A stretch of DNA of 13,749 nt from an uncultured Pseudomonadota bacterium (lineage in GTDB: Bacteria; Desulfobacterota_B; Binatia; UBA9968): NCBI GenBank assembly GCA_946478635.1, contig CAMLCX010000078.1, positions 1 through 13,749 on the forward strand. The letters run 5' to 3'. The translations under genes were made by a program, and so were the position numbers. Of the stretch, positions 1 through 7,244 are shown piece by piece. Each line of letters starts with the position of its first letter. Position 1 is the stretch's first letter. The notes below the pieces were generated by a model. It was not told the origin of the DNA, searched no databases, and saw nothing but the letters and a program-made list of their open reading frames with translations.

Positions 1-79
1 AATGGTTATAGGAATCCTATGATGAAACTGCAGCGCTCTCAACGCGGCCGGCGTTTCTATCGAGCGAGAACGCTTTCTC
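1..79. other. Edge region downstream of the permease, no gene seen
   Basis: This stretch lies beyond the stop codon of the minus-strand permease gene. A plus-strand reading frame opens here but runs antisense through the permease and its arginine/proline-rich translation looks like no protein. I see no terminator hairpin with a T-tract and no RNA gene. Confidence 0.5.
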
Positions 80-2611
80 TTACACTTCAGCGCGAAGCGA
101 TTCGAGCGGCGAACGCGCAAAGATGCCCCAGCATCCGGCGGCTCCGGCCAAGACGGTGGCGGTGGTCACCAGAACGAGGATCGTCAGCACCGGTCCGAGC
201 GCAATCGCCGCCGGCGCGCCAAAGAAATAAAAGCCCAGAGCCCAGGTGGAGCCGATGCCGAGGACTGTGCCCGCTACTCCCGCCGTGGCGCCGAGCAGCA
301 AGTATTCCGCCGCAACCACACCGAGGATTTGAGCGCGCGGCGCTCCCAGGGTCCTTAACAGGATACTTTCTCTCAGCCGCTGCGCGCGGCTGCCGAGAAC
401 CGCGCTGGCGAGCACGGCAAAGCCCGTCACGATGGTGAAGAACGCAATGAAGCGCATGGCAGCCGAGACTTTGGACAGGATCGAATTGAGCGTGTTCAGA
501 ATCAAACTGAGATCGATCGCCGAGACGTTGGGGAAGCGCTCCACCACGCCGCGCTGCAGGTTCGCCGCCGCCTGAGCGGACTCGGCCCGCGCCACCACGG
601 CGAAAAACTGCGGCGCGCTTTCGAGCACGCCTTCAGGAAACACTACGAAGAAGTTCGGCTGCACCCGTTGCCAGTCGACCTTGCGGAGACTTGCGATCCG
701 CGTCCTCAGCGGCACGCCTTGAATTTCGAATTGCAATTCATCGCCCAAACCGACCCGCAACGTTTCCGCGATGCCTTTCTCGACGGAAACGGGGATCGGG
801 TCGGCGTCCGGCGCGACCTTCCCTTGCCAGGCGCCGGAAATGATTTCCTCCGTCTCGGTCAGCCGGCCCCGGTACGTCGACCGGTACTCGCGGCGCAGCG
901 CCCACGAAGGAATCTTCCCCTCGGCGCGCAGCTCCTCGACGCCTCGTCCCTTCACGCGAATCAAGCGCATGGTGACGATCGGAACCTGCTCGCGCAGCGA
1001 GAGGCCCTGGGCGCGAATCAGCTCGGCGATGCCGGGCCGCTGATCACGCTGGACATCGAAAAGCACGAGATTGGGCTCGCCCGCGCCGGCGCGCCCGGCC
1101 ACCTGGGAAACCAGCATGCGCTGCGAACTATACAGTGTCACGAGTAAAAATGTGCCGAGACCGATCGCCACCATCACCGCGGCGGTTTGATTATTTGGGC
1201 GATGCAAATTGGCCAAACCCTGCCGCCAGGCAAAAGATAAGAAAGCGGGGGCGAATCTACGCAACAGCGCCGATGCGCCGCGCGCAAGCGCGAACAATAC
1301 GCCGAAGACAGCCAGCACTCCCACCGTAAACCACGAACCGGAGACAATTCTGCCGGTGGTCCAGACGGCAAATGCCCAGATACCGGCGGCGACCAGCGCG
1401 AACAATATCCATACGAGTCGATCGCGGGCGGGCTGTTCCGTATCGAAGGATGCGCGCAGCGCCAGCAGCGGCGAAATTCGGCGCAGCGGCACCAATGGAA
1501 TCAAAGCGAACAACAGCGCGGTGCCCAGACCTACAATAAAACCCGCGACAATTCCGGCCGGCGCGATGGTAATGACGGTCGTTACCGGCAGAAAATCCTT
1601 AAGCGCGATGGGCAGCGCGTATTGAGCGGCAATGCCCATAAGAGCGCCAACGATGGAGCTCATGAGCGCCAGAAAGAGGATCTGTATCACATAGATGCAA
1701 ACCGTCTCCTCGGGGCCCGCGCCGATGCAGCGCAGCAAAGCCACCGAGCGCGCCTTCACCCGGGCAAAGACATGGACCACGCTGGCGACCCCGACCCCGG
1801 CCAGCAGCACCGCCACAAACACCGCCAGCGTCAGATAGCGCGCCAGATTTTCAGTCGACTCAGCAATGGTGCTGACGCGCCGGCTTACTGTATCGGCCTG
1901 CAGCCTCAGCCGCTCGAGGTCCGTGCCGAGTTTGCTCACGACCTCGTCGGCGTCGGTATTCGCCGGCAGTTTGAAATAGATGCGATGGCGCACCAAACTG
2001 CCCCTCCGCAGCAGGCCGGTTTGATCCAGGTAGGCCATCGGAATGTAGACGCGCGGGCTGATCAAGGAAAACGCCAGACTCTCGCCGGGAATTTTCCGCA
2101 GCCTGCCGAATATGCGAAATTCCTGCTCGCCGATTTTGAGACGATCCCCGACCCGAGCGTTGAATTGCAGCATGACATTCTCGTCGACCAGCACGTTGGC
2201 GCCGCGCTGAAAATCGCTCCGAGAGAACGCCGGTTCCGCCTCCAGGGCGCCGTAGTAAGGAAAGCCGCCGCTGACCGCGCGCACCTGTACCAGGCGCGAA
2301 TCGCCGGTGCGGGAAAAGTAAGCCATGGAGGAAAAACCGATCTGCCGCGACTGATCGCCGCCGATGGAACGAAACAGAGCCTCGTCCTCCGCCGTGAACG
2401 CCTCGCGGCTATCGAGCGAAAGATCGGCGCCGAGCAAACTCTTCGATTGAGTTTGAATGCTCGTCTGCAAGTTGTCGCGAAACGAAAAGGCCGCGACCAC
2501 CGAGGCGACGGCCAGAATCACGCTCGACATGGAAAGCAGCAAAGGCCGCAAACCGCGCCGCGTATCGCGAACCGCCAGCCGCCAGACCCAGCCTTTCAAC
2601 AAGCCTCTCAT
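80..2611 (-). CDS. FtsX/MacB-type ABC transporter permease, YbbP-like
   Basis: Large inner-membrane permease of 843 residues, close to the roughly 800-residue length of the YbbP family. It has a first membrane segment at about residues 24-45, followed by a long periplasmic domain (about 46-255). A block of hydrophobic segments follows at about 255-480, then a second soluble domain, and a C-terminal FtsX-like block with three or four membrane segments (about 715-835). The cytoplasmic motif around ARVKARSVALLRCIGA in the first half, mirrored by LRESILLRTLGAPRAQ in the second, is the duplicated FtsX coupling region expected to contact the ATPase. The gene lies 72 bases downstream of the ATPase gene and is surely cotranscribed with it. 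Family members extrude or extract lipophilic molecules or lipoproteins; the substrate here is unknown. No strong ribosome binding site precedes the start; it was chosen because it opens directly before the first membrane segment. Confidence 0.9.
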   Translation of the reverse strand: MRGLLKGWVWRLAVRDTRRGLRPLLLSMSSVILAVASVVAAFSFRDNLQTSIQTQSKSLLGADLSLDSREAFTAEDEALFRSIGGDQSRQIGFSSMAYFSRTGDSRLVQVRAVSGGFPYYGALEAEPAFSRSDFQRGANVLVDENVMLQFNARVGDRLKIGEQEFRIFGRLRKIPGESLAFSLISPRVYIPMAYLDQTGLLRRGSLVRHRIYFKLPANTDADEVVSKLGTDLERLRLQADTVSRRVSTIAESTENLARYLTLAVFVAVLLAGVGVASVVHVFARVKARSVALLRCIGAGPEETVCIYVIQILFLALMSSIVGALMGIAAQYALPIALKDFLPVTTVITIAPAGIVAGFIVGLGTALLFALIPLVPLRRISPLLALRASFDTEQPARDRLVWILFALVAAGIWAFAVWTTGRIVSGSWFTVGVLAVFGVLFALARGASALLRRFAPAFLSFAWRQGLANLHRPNNQTAAVMVAIGLGTFLLVTLYSSQRMLVSQVAGRAGAGEPNLVLFDVQRDQRPGIAELIRAQGLSLREQVPIVTMRLIRVKGRGVEELRAEGKIPSWALRREYRSTYRGRLTETEEIISGAWQGKVAPDADPIPVSVEKGIAETLRVGLGDELQFEIQGVPLRTRIASLRKVDWQRVQPNFFVVFPEGVLESAPQFFAVVARAESAQAAANLQRGVVERFPNVSAIDLSLILNTLNSILSKVSAAMRFIAFFTIVTGFAVLASAVLGSRAQRLRESILLRTLGAPRAQILGVVAAEYLLLGATAGVAGTVLGIGSTWALGFYFFGAPAAIALGPVLTILVLVTTATVLAGAAGCWGIFARSPLESLRAEV

Positions 2612-2683
2612 ATTAACCCGGCCGACCTATTCCAATCCTGCCCTGCTGCCTTCCCGCATCCAAACCGCGCTGGAGCAATTACC

Positions 2684-3391
2684 CTACGTGCCGGTCTGGG
2701 ATATTTCCGAGCCGTTGCTCTCAGCCGCCAGTTTCCCGCCTCGCAAACGGATTGTCCGGCTCGCCTGTCGGGTGAGCTCGCGATCATGGGTAACTAAAAC
2801 CAGCGTCGTGCCGCGCGTGGCGTTGAGATCGAAGATCAATTTAATAATGTCGGCGGCCGTGTCCGCGTCGAGATTGCCGGTGGGCTCGTCGGCGAATAAA
2901 ATTTTCGGCTGGTTCATGAACGCCCGCGCAATCGCCACGCGCTGCTGTTCGCCGCCGGAAAGCTGAACGGGATAGTGATCCAACCGGCCGTCGAGCCCGA
3001 CTTGCCTAAGGAGATCGGCGGCTCGCGCGCGCGCGCGATTTTCGCCGCGAATCTCGGCGGGAACCATCACGTTCTCAAGCGCCGTGAGGGAAGGCAGTAA
3101 TTGAAAGTTCTGAAAGATAAATCCCACCGACTGGTTGCGCAGCCGGGCAAGCTGCTCTTCGCTGGCGCTCTCCAACACGGTGCCATCGAGCGCCACCGAG
3201 CCTTCGCTGGGCCGCTCGAGCCCGGCGCAAATGGCAATCAACGTCGTCTTGCCGCTGCCCGACGGGCCGACGATGGCGCAGGTGCTGCCCGCTTCGACGG
3301 CGAAAGAGACATCGCTCAAGACGCTGACGAGACGATCGCCGCTCTTAAACAACTTGCTCAAATGCTCTACGCTTAGAATCGAATTAGTCAT
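2684..3391 (-). CDS. ABC transporter ATP-binding protein, YbbA/LolD-like
   Basis: Cytoplasmic ATPase of 235 residues that powers the neighbouring FtsX-type permease. All nucleotide-binding motifs are intact: Walker A GPSGSGKT (42-49), Q-loop Gln94, signature LSGGEQQ (144-150), Walker B ILFADEP (164-170, catalytic Glu169), and switch His202. The VGFIFQNFQLLPSLTALENV stretch is typical of the LolD/MacB/YbbA subfamily. A longer start at 3466 would add 25 residues and overlap the divergent esterase gene; the ATG at 3391 (MTNSIL) gives the usual family N-terminus, so I prefer it, although its ribosome binding site is weak. The divergent esterase plus downstream permease reproduces the tesA-ybbA-ybbP arrangement known from enterobacteria. 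Assignment to the family is secure; LolD versus YbbA rests on context. Confidence 0.93.
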   Translation of the reverse strand: MTNSILSVEHLSKLFKSGDRLVSVLSDVSFAVEAGSTCAIVGPSGSGKTTLIAICAGLERPSEGSVALDGTVLESASEEQLARLRNQSVGFIFQNFQLLPSLTALENVMVPAEIRGENRARARAADLLRQVGLDGRLDHYPVQLSGGEQQRVAIARAFMNQPKILFADEPTGNLDADTAADIIKLIFDLNATRGTTLVLVTHDRELTRQASRTIRLRGGKLAAESNGSEISQTGT

Positions 3392-3451
3392 GTTTGAGGA
3401 AAAGAAGTAACCGGCGGTGCATGGTTGAGTAGCTTCAACTCTAGAATTTTT

Positions 3452-4111
3452 ATGACCCTGAAACAACTCGGACCGATCGGAAGGCGTCTGGCCCGCGCTC
3501 TGTTCTTTTTACTGTTATTGAGCATGCTGGCGGCAGCCACCCGGCAAGACGGAGTGATTTTATTTCTCGGCGACAGCATCACTGCCGGCAACGGCCTGGA
3601 GCTTGCGCAGGCCTTTCCCGCGCTCATTCAAGAAAAGATCAAAGCCAAGAGTTGGCGCTTCAAAGTCGTCAATGCCGGCCAAAGCGGTGACACCAGCGCC
3701 GGCGCTTTGGCCCGTCTCGATTGGCTATTAAAGAACCGCGTCGAAGTGTTGGTTCTCGAGCTCGGCGGCAATGACGGTTTGCGCGGTCTACCGGTGGAAG
3801 GGACGCGGAAAAATCTTCAATCGATCATCGACCGAACCAAGGAAAAGTATCCGGAAGCGAAAATCATCATCGCCGGCATGAAAGTGCCGCCCAACATGGG
3901 CCGGGAGTACGGCGACAAGTTCGAAGCCGTTTTCGCCGATCTCGCCAGGAAGAACAAGGCGCCGCTCATCCCCTTCGTTCTCGAAGGCGTGGGCGGCGTG
4001 CCCGAGCTTAATCTGCCCGACGGCATTCATCCGACCGCCAAAGGCCAGCAAATCGTCGCCGCCAACGTGTGGAAAACGCTCGAACCTGTGCTACGCTCCA
4101 TGGCTAAATAA
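3452..4111 (+). CDS. tesA: GDSL/SGNH-family arylesterase / lysophospholipase (TesA-like)
   Basis: Secreted SGNH hydrolase of 219 residues, about the length of TesA. The four blocks are present: GDSITAGNG with nucleophile Ser42, NAGQSGDT with oxyanion Gly76, GGND with Asn107, and LPDGIHPT with Asp190 and His193. The N-terminus (RRLARALFFLLLLSMLAAA) is a signal peptide, so the enzyme acts in the periplasm or envelope, hydrolysing acyl esters, thioesters or lysophospholipids. A TTG start at 3425 would add nine residues; the ATG at 3452 keeps a compact signal peptide and is preferred, though neither has a clear ribosome binding site. Divergent from the YbbA/YbbP-like ABC genes with only 60 bases between starts, an arrangement conserved with enterobacteria. 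A putative lipoprotein gene follows after 31 bases and is probably cotranscribed. Confidence 0.92.
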   Translation: MTLKQLGPIGRRLARALFFLLLLSMLAAATRQDGVILFLGDSITAGNGLELAQAFPALIQEKIKAKSWRFKVVNAGQSGDTSAGALARLDWLLKNRVEVLVLELGGNDGLRGLPVEGTRKNLQSIIDRTKEKYPEAKIIIAGMKVPPNMGREYGDKFEAVFADLARKNKAPLIPFVLEGVGGVPELNLPDGIHPTAKGQQIVAANVWKTLEPVLRSMAK

Positions 4112-4142
4112 CTTCCAGCGCGGTGTTCCAAAGGAAATCAAG

Positions 4143-4595
4143 TTGAACCGGCTCAGTAATCTTACGTTTGCTTTCATTGCGCTCGCTGCAATACTGCAAA
4201 GTTGCGGAGTCGCACAGAGCCCGTATCTGGGCACCTGCGGCAGAACGCCCAACCTCGAACTCGTGTCTCTCGCCATGGCCCCCGATCCGCTCCCCGAAGC
4301 AAGAAAGATCGACACCTGGCGCGCCATTATCCGCTCGGACAGCGCCGATGTCTGCCAGACCACCCTCGACGTCGTCGAGGCGGAAACACAAAAACCCGTT
4401 ACGCCTGAATTGCAGTCCGAGGTGTCCCTCGGCATGAATGAAGTGGTTCTCGATTCCCTCGCCAACTACCGCCTGAGCGGCACTGAAATCTGCTTCACAG
4501 TCGGCGCCTATATCAACGGCACCAAAATAGAGCTCCAGTCCCCGCGCCGTTTTTGCGCCCGCACCATCGATCGCGGCTGGTGGTCGATGCGCTGA
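4143..4595 (+). CDS. Putative lipoprotein, CARDB-like domain, four conserved-looking cysteines
   Basis: A 150-residue protein starting at TTG, supported by AAGGAA (4131-4136) six bases upstream. The N-terminus (MNRLSNLTFAFIALAAILQSC) has a hydrophobic stretch ending at Cys21 in an LQSC lipobox, slightly atypical because of Gln at -2. The mature part contains four cysteines (32, 71, 117, 138) that could form two disulfides. Its beta-rich layout (NLELVSLAMAPDPL, then an amphipathic core, then CFTVGAYING) reminds me of CARDB-type immunoglobulin-like adhesion modules. That resemblance is by eye only. It sits 31 bases after the esterase gene and is likely in the same transcript. Function unknown; a periplasmic or outer-membrane anchored binding protein is the simplest reading. 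Confidence 0.7.
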   Translation: MNRLSNLTFAFIALAAILQSCGVAQSPYLGTCGRTPNLELVSLAMAPDPLPEARKIDTWRAIIRSDSADVCQTTLDVVEAETQKPVTPELQSEVSLGMNEVVLDSLANYRLSGTEICFTVGAYINGTKIELQSPRRFCARTIDRGWWSMR

Positions 4596-4648
4596 CCGGC
4601 CGCACTCTTGAATCTCTTGTCCCCTCCGCCACATCCGCCCCAAGCTCC

Positions 4649-4678
4649 TTGACACGATGCTCGAACCTGAACGATAGT
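4649..4678 (+). promoter_or_regulatory. Sigma-70-type promoter for the ABM monooxygenase gene
   Basis: A perfect TTGACA (4649-4654) is followed after 18 bases by GATAGT (4673-4678), four of six matches to TATAAT. Transcription would begin near 4685, giving a leader of about 29 bases before the ATG at 4714. It lies in the 118-base gap after the lipoprotein gene, so the downstream gene can be expressed independently. Confidence 0.55.
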
Positions 4679-4713
4679 CCTTGAAGTTTTCTTCACAACA
4701 CAAAGGAGACAAT

Positions 4714-5004
4714 ATGGCAGTTCGACTCATCGTAACCATAACCGCCGCACCCGGCAAAGGTTCAGAGCTGGCTAAGCTATACAAAGGCCGCTGCGCCGAC
4801 ATCATGAAAGAACCCGGGTGCGAGCAGTTCGAAGTCTTTCAAAGCGTCGTCAACCCCGACAAGCTGACGCTCCTGGAACGCTGGAAAGATCAAGCAGCGC
4901 TCGACGTCCATTCCAAAGTGAATGCCACCCGTCCCCCGCTGCCCGCCGAACTGCGCGTAGGCACGACCGAGCGCGAGGATTATCAATACAATCGGACGCG
5001 TTAA
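4714..5004 (+). CDS. Antibiotic biosynthesis monooxygenase (ABM) domain protein
   Basis: A 96-residue single-domain protein of the dimeric alpha/beta-barrel (ABM/YgiN) family. The core runs from the first strand (MAVRLIVTITAAPGKG) through the helix (ELAKLYKGRCADIMKEPGC) to the diagnostic LTLLERWKDQAALDVHSK stretch containing Glu55, Trp57 and His66. Family members are cofactor-free monooxygenases acting on quinols or polyketides, or small-molecule binding proteins. The start at 4714 is chosen because AAAGGAGA lies four to five bases upstream; an upstream in-frame start would overlap the promoter. It precedes a catabolic-looking group (dienelactone hydrolase-like and two Amidohydro_2 genes), so a role in aromatic or quinone turnover is plausible but not shown. 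Confidence 0.85.
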   Translation: MAVRLIVTITAAPGKGSELAKLYKGRCADIMKEPGCEQFEVFQSVVNPDKLTLLERWKDQAALDVHSKVNATRPPLPAELRVGTTEREDYQYNRTR

Positions 5005-5036
5005 GCTTTGAGAGGCGTAACCACCAATACCCATAA

Positions 5037-5049
5037 GGCGCGCAGCGCC
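5037..5049. terminator. Possible bidirectional stem-loop between convergent genes
   Basis: GGCGC (5037-5041) and GCGCC (5045-5049) form a perfect five-pair GC stem with a three-base loop. It lies 33 bases after the stop of the ABM gene and upstream of the convergent hydrolase stop. There is no T-tract on either side, so this is a weak terminator candidate. Confidence 0.25.
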
Positions 5050-5146
5050 ATAACTCTCACGGCGGCCGCAGATGGGTTGGTCCATGGCGCAAGAAATTCG
5101 CCGTGTCCGCGATTGTGTTTTAAGCAATCACGGCCAAATGAATTCG

Positions 5147-5905
5147 CTACGCAGGTACGTTGGGATTTTCCACTTTAGGCGAGTTCCATTTGAGGTGCCG
5201 CTCGAGAAAGTCGACCACCAAAGGCCACGACAGATCCGCGGTGTGAGCATTGTAACCCGGCGCCCCTGGATCGACGTAGCCGTGACCACCGAACGGGAAG
5301 AAGTGCCACTCCAGGGGCTGGCCGTTTTCTTTGAAAGCCTGCCACATCTGTTCCTGCACAGGCAGCACAGTAGTCACGTCATCGGCGCCGTACAGGTTGA
5401 TTGACGGGCAGCGAATCTTTCTCGCACTGACCGCGGGATGAACGGGTCTGAGCGGTGAATCCGGTTCCGCTCGAACCGTTGGATAGTAGCCGACGAAGGC
5501 GCGAACTTCCGGCGTCGCGGCAACGAAATGAATCGCGATGCGCCCGCCCATGCAGTACCCGCAAACTGCCACGCGACTCTTGTTTACCGTCGATTGCTTG
5601 AGCAAAAACTGCCACCCCTCCGTCAGCACGCGGGTAAATTCCGGGTCCGGTGTCTTCGCTTGGATTTGTGATCCGGAAACGATGTGCGTCGGTTCGGGAT
5701 AGCCCAACTGTTCGAACACATTGATTGCAAAGGTCGTGTAACCGAGCTTGGCAAACTTTCGTGTTTCAGTTTTGATGTATTCTCCCAGCCCGCCCTTCGG
5801 ATGGATCAGAAACAGCGCCGGCCCGGGCTCCGCCCGTTCCGGATAGGACAGGAACCCCGCTACTCCATGGTCTTTGGTCGCGAATGCTTTTTCAATGATG
5901 CGCAT
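5147..5905 (-). CDS. Dienelactone hydrolase-family alpha/beta hydrolase
   Basis: Cytoplasmic alpha/beta hydrolase of 252 residues, close to the 230-250 of the family. The nucleophile elbow VCGYCMGG puts Cys118 at the active site, with Asp175 or Asp176 (YGADD) and His208 (GGHGY) completing the triad. Classical dienelactone hydrolases have a glutamate in the HEIFG-type loop that activates the cysteine; here the loop reads LIHPKGGLGEY, so that glutamate is not in its usual place. The substrate may therefore differ from dienelactone. The ATG at 5905 has GAGGAG seven bases upstream on the minus strand, which favours it over a start 26 residues earlier. It lies 89 bases downstream of an Amidohydro_2 gene on the same strand and is probably cotranscribed with it. 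Confidence 0.88.
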   Translation of the reverse strand: MRIIEKAFATKDHGVAGFLSYPERAEPGPALFLIHPKGGLGEYIKTETRKFAKLGYTTFAINVFEQLGYPEPTHIVSGSQIQAKTPDPEFTRVLTEGWQFLLKQSTVNKSRVAVCGYCMGGRIAIHFVAATPEVRAFVGYYPTVRAEPDSPLRPVHPAVSARKIRCPSINLYGADDVTTVLPVQEQMWQAFKENGQPLEWHFFPFGGHGYVDPGAPGYNAHTADLSWPLVVDFLERHLKWNSPKVENPNVPA

Positions 5906-5994
5906 CGATTCACTCCTCGAGAATTGAATGTTGGAACGAAACCTAACATGATCGACTAAGAATGGTAAAGAGGCGAGTCGCAATCGGGCGTTTC

Positions 5995-7080
5995 TTAACC
6001 GAGCGGCTTCAAGCCGTAAAACCGCTCGGCGTTGCCGTGCAGCACGGCGTGCTTGTCTTCGTCGGTAAGATGCTCGTTTTCGATAATCTCTTCGATCTCG
6101 TGTTTACAGTATTCGTTGTTCACTTCATGAGGAAAATCGCTGGAAAACATGAACGGCTTGTTGCCCACGGCTTCGATTAAATGATGCAGCGCCTTCTCTG
6201 TGCCTTCGCAGCCGATAAAGATTCTTCCTGCCTCGATGTGCCGGCGTATGTACGCACTGACATTCTCGCCTTGCTGAAGCTGAATGTATTCTCGCCGCGG
6301 ATCGTATTGGATGTGGGTTTCCCAGCCGCGCTCGAAGCGTTCGAGACAGGTTTGCAGCCAGGAGACACCCGCCTCCATAAATCCAATGCGCAGGTTTGGG
6401 TATTTATCGAACAAACCGTTAAAGATTATACCCGCGAACGCTACCATCTGCCCGAACGGATGGCCGAGGCCGTTGATCGGCGCGTAGGGTGTCAAATAAT
6501 CCATGCCCAGTCCTTCGTGCGCGCCGCCGTGCACTCCTATACAACATCCGAGGCGACTGGCTTCCGCATAGACCGGCCAATATTCTTTGCTGCCCAGGTG
6601 ACTTTTGAAGCCCGTCGATGGCAGCATTACACCGCAGAAACCAAGCTCGGTTACCGCCCGGCGCATTTCTTTTACCGCCTCCTCGGGTTCCTGAAGCGGG
6701 ATGAGCGCCAGTCCCTGAAAACGCGGACTCTTTTTTAGATAAGCACCGGCGAACCAGTTGTTCCAGGCGCGCGCCACGTCGATGGCAAACTCAAGCGTGA
6801 TGACTTTACCGAAGGCCAAACCGCCGGTGCTGTAAAGCACGGCGCGCTCGATGCCGACGTCCTCCATGAACTCCAGCCATCCGTCCTCCCTGACCTGCCG
6901 GAATGCGCCGGGAACGAGCTGAAACAAACTGGCCGAGTGCAAATGATCCAACGGCGGAAAGATCCGGCCTTTGAAGCGGCCGCTCTTGATGTAGGGCTCC
7001 GGCATGTATTGCAACAACGCGTCCCAATCCTCCATGACGTGACCATCGCCGTCGATGACGGGAATACCATTCCGGGTCAT
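5995..7080 (-). CDS. Amidohydrolase 2 family metal-dependent hydrolase/decarboxylase (paralogue A)
   Basis: TIM-barrel enzyme of 361 residues in the Amidohydro_2 (ACMSD-like) family, which includes decarboxylases and hydrolases of aromatic acids and ring-cleavage products. Visible metal-site elements are the N-terminal DGDGH (Asp12, His14), His184 in GVHGG, Glu236 in FMEAG, and Asp325 in FSSDFPHE. The usual first motif has two ligands spaced HxH; here it is DxH. The start at 7080 has GGGAGG about eight bases upstream. The gene is divergent from a clear paralogue at 7245, with which it shares the WNNWF/YNNWF, HPFxxM, EAGxxWL and SDxPHE blocks, and upstream of a dienelactone hydrolase-like gene. 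The substrate cannot be told from sequence. Confidence 0.9.
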   Translation of the reverse strand: MTRNGIPVIDGDGHVMEDWDALLQYMPEPYIKSGRFKGRIFPPLDHLHSASLFQLVPGAFRQVREDGWLEFMEDVGIERAVLYSTGGLAFGKVITLEFAIDVARAWNNWFAGAYLKKSPRFQGLALIPLQEPEEAVKEMRRAVTELGFCGVMLPSTGFKSHLGSKEYWPVYAEASRLGCCIGVHGGAHEGLGMDYLTPYAPINGLGHPFGQMVAFAGIIFNGLFDKYPNLRIGFMEAGVSWLQTCLERFERGWETHIQYDPRREYIQLQQGENVSAYIRRHIEAGRIFIGCEGTEKALHHLIEAVGNKPFMFSSDFPHEVNNEYCKHEIEEIIENEHLTDEDKHAVLHGNAERFYGLKPLG

Positions 7081-7189
7081 AATCCGATCCTCCCTTCGCT
7101 CAACGATTGATTTTCTACTACCTACCGCAGAACCGCTGCCCCAGGCAACGATCAATAAAGGCGGTCCATGCATCGCCCCGACGATTCAC

Positions 7190-7218
7190 TTGACACAAAA
7201 TCTTGCACGGTCTAGGGT
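7190..7218 (+). promoter_or_regulatory. Sigma-70-type promoter for Amidohydro_2 paralogue B
   Basis: Perfect TTGACA at 7190-7195, a 17-base spacer, then TAGGGT at 7213-7218, which keeps the key TA and final T of the -10 box. The predicted start of transcription near 7225 gives a short leader before the ATG at 7245. It lies in the 164-base divergent intergenic region; no equally good promoter was found for the minus-strand gene. Confidence 0.55.
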
Positions 7219-7244
7219 CCGCCGAGACCAATGGGGGGCTTTTT

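Noticed and set aside
1622..2797. Plus-strand open frame of 391 codons
   Set aside because: It is antisense to the FtsX-type permease and ATPase, whose protein sequences are clearly real. Its His/Gln/Arg-rich translation is typical of a shadow frame in GC-rich DNA.
3425..3440. TTG start for the esterase, and GTTGA/TCAAC hairpin beside it
   Set aside because: The ATG at 3452 gives a more typical signal peptide; the five-pair hairpin is too short to claim as a regulatory site.
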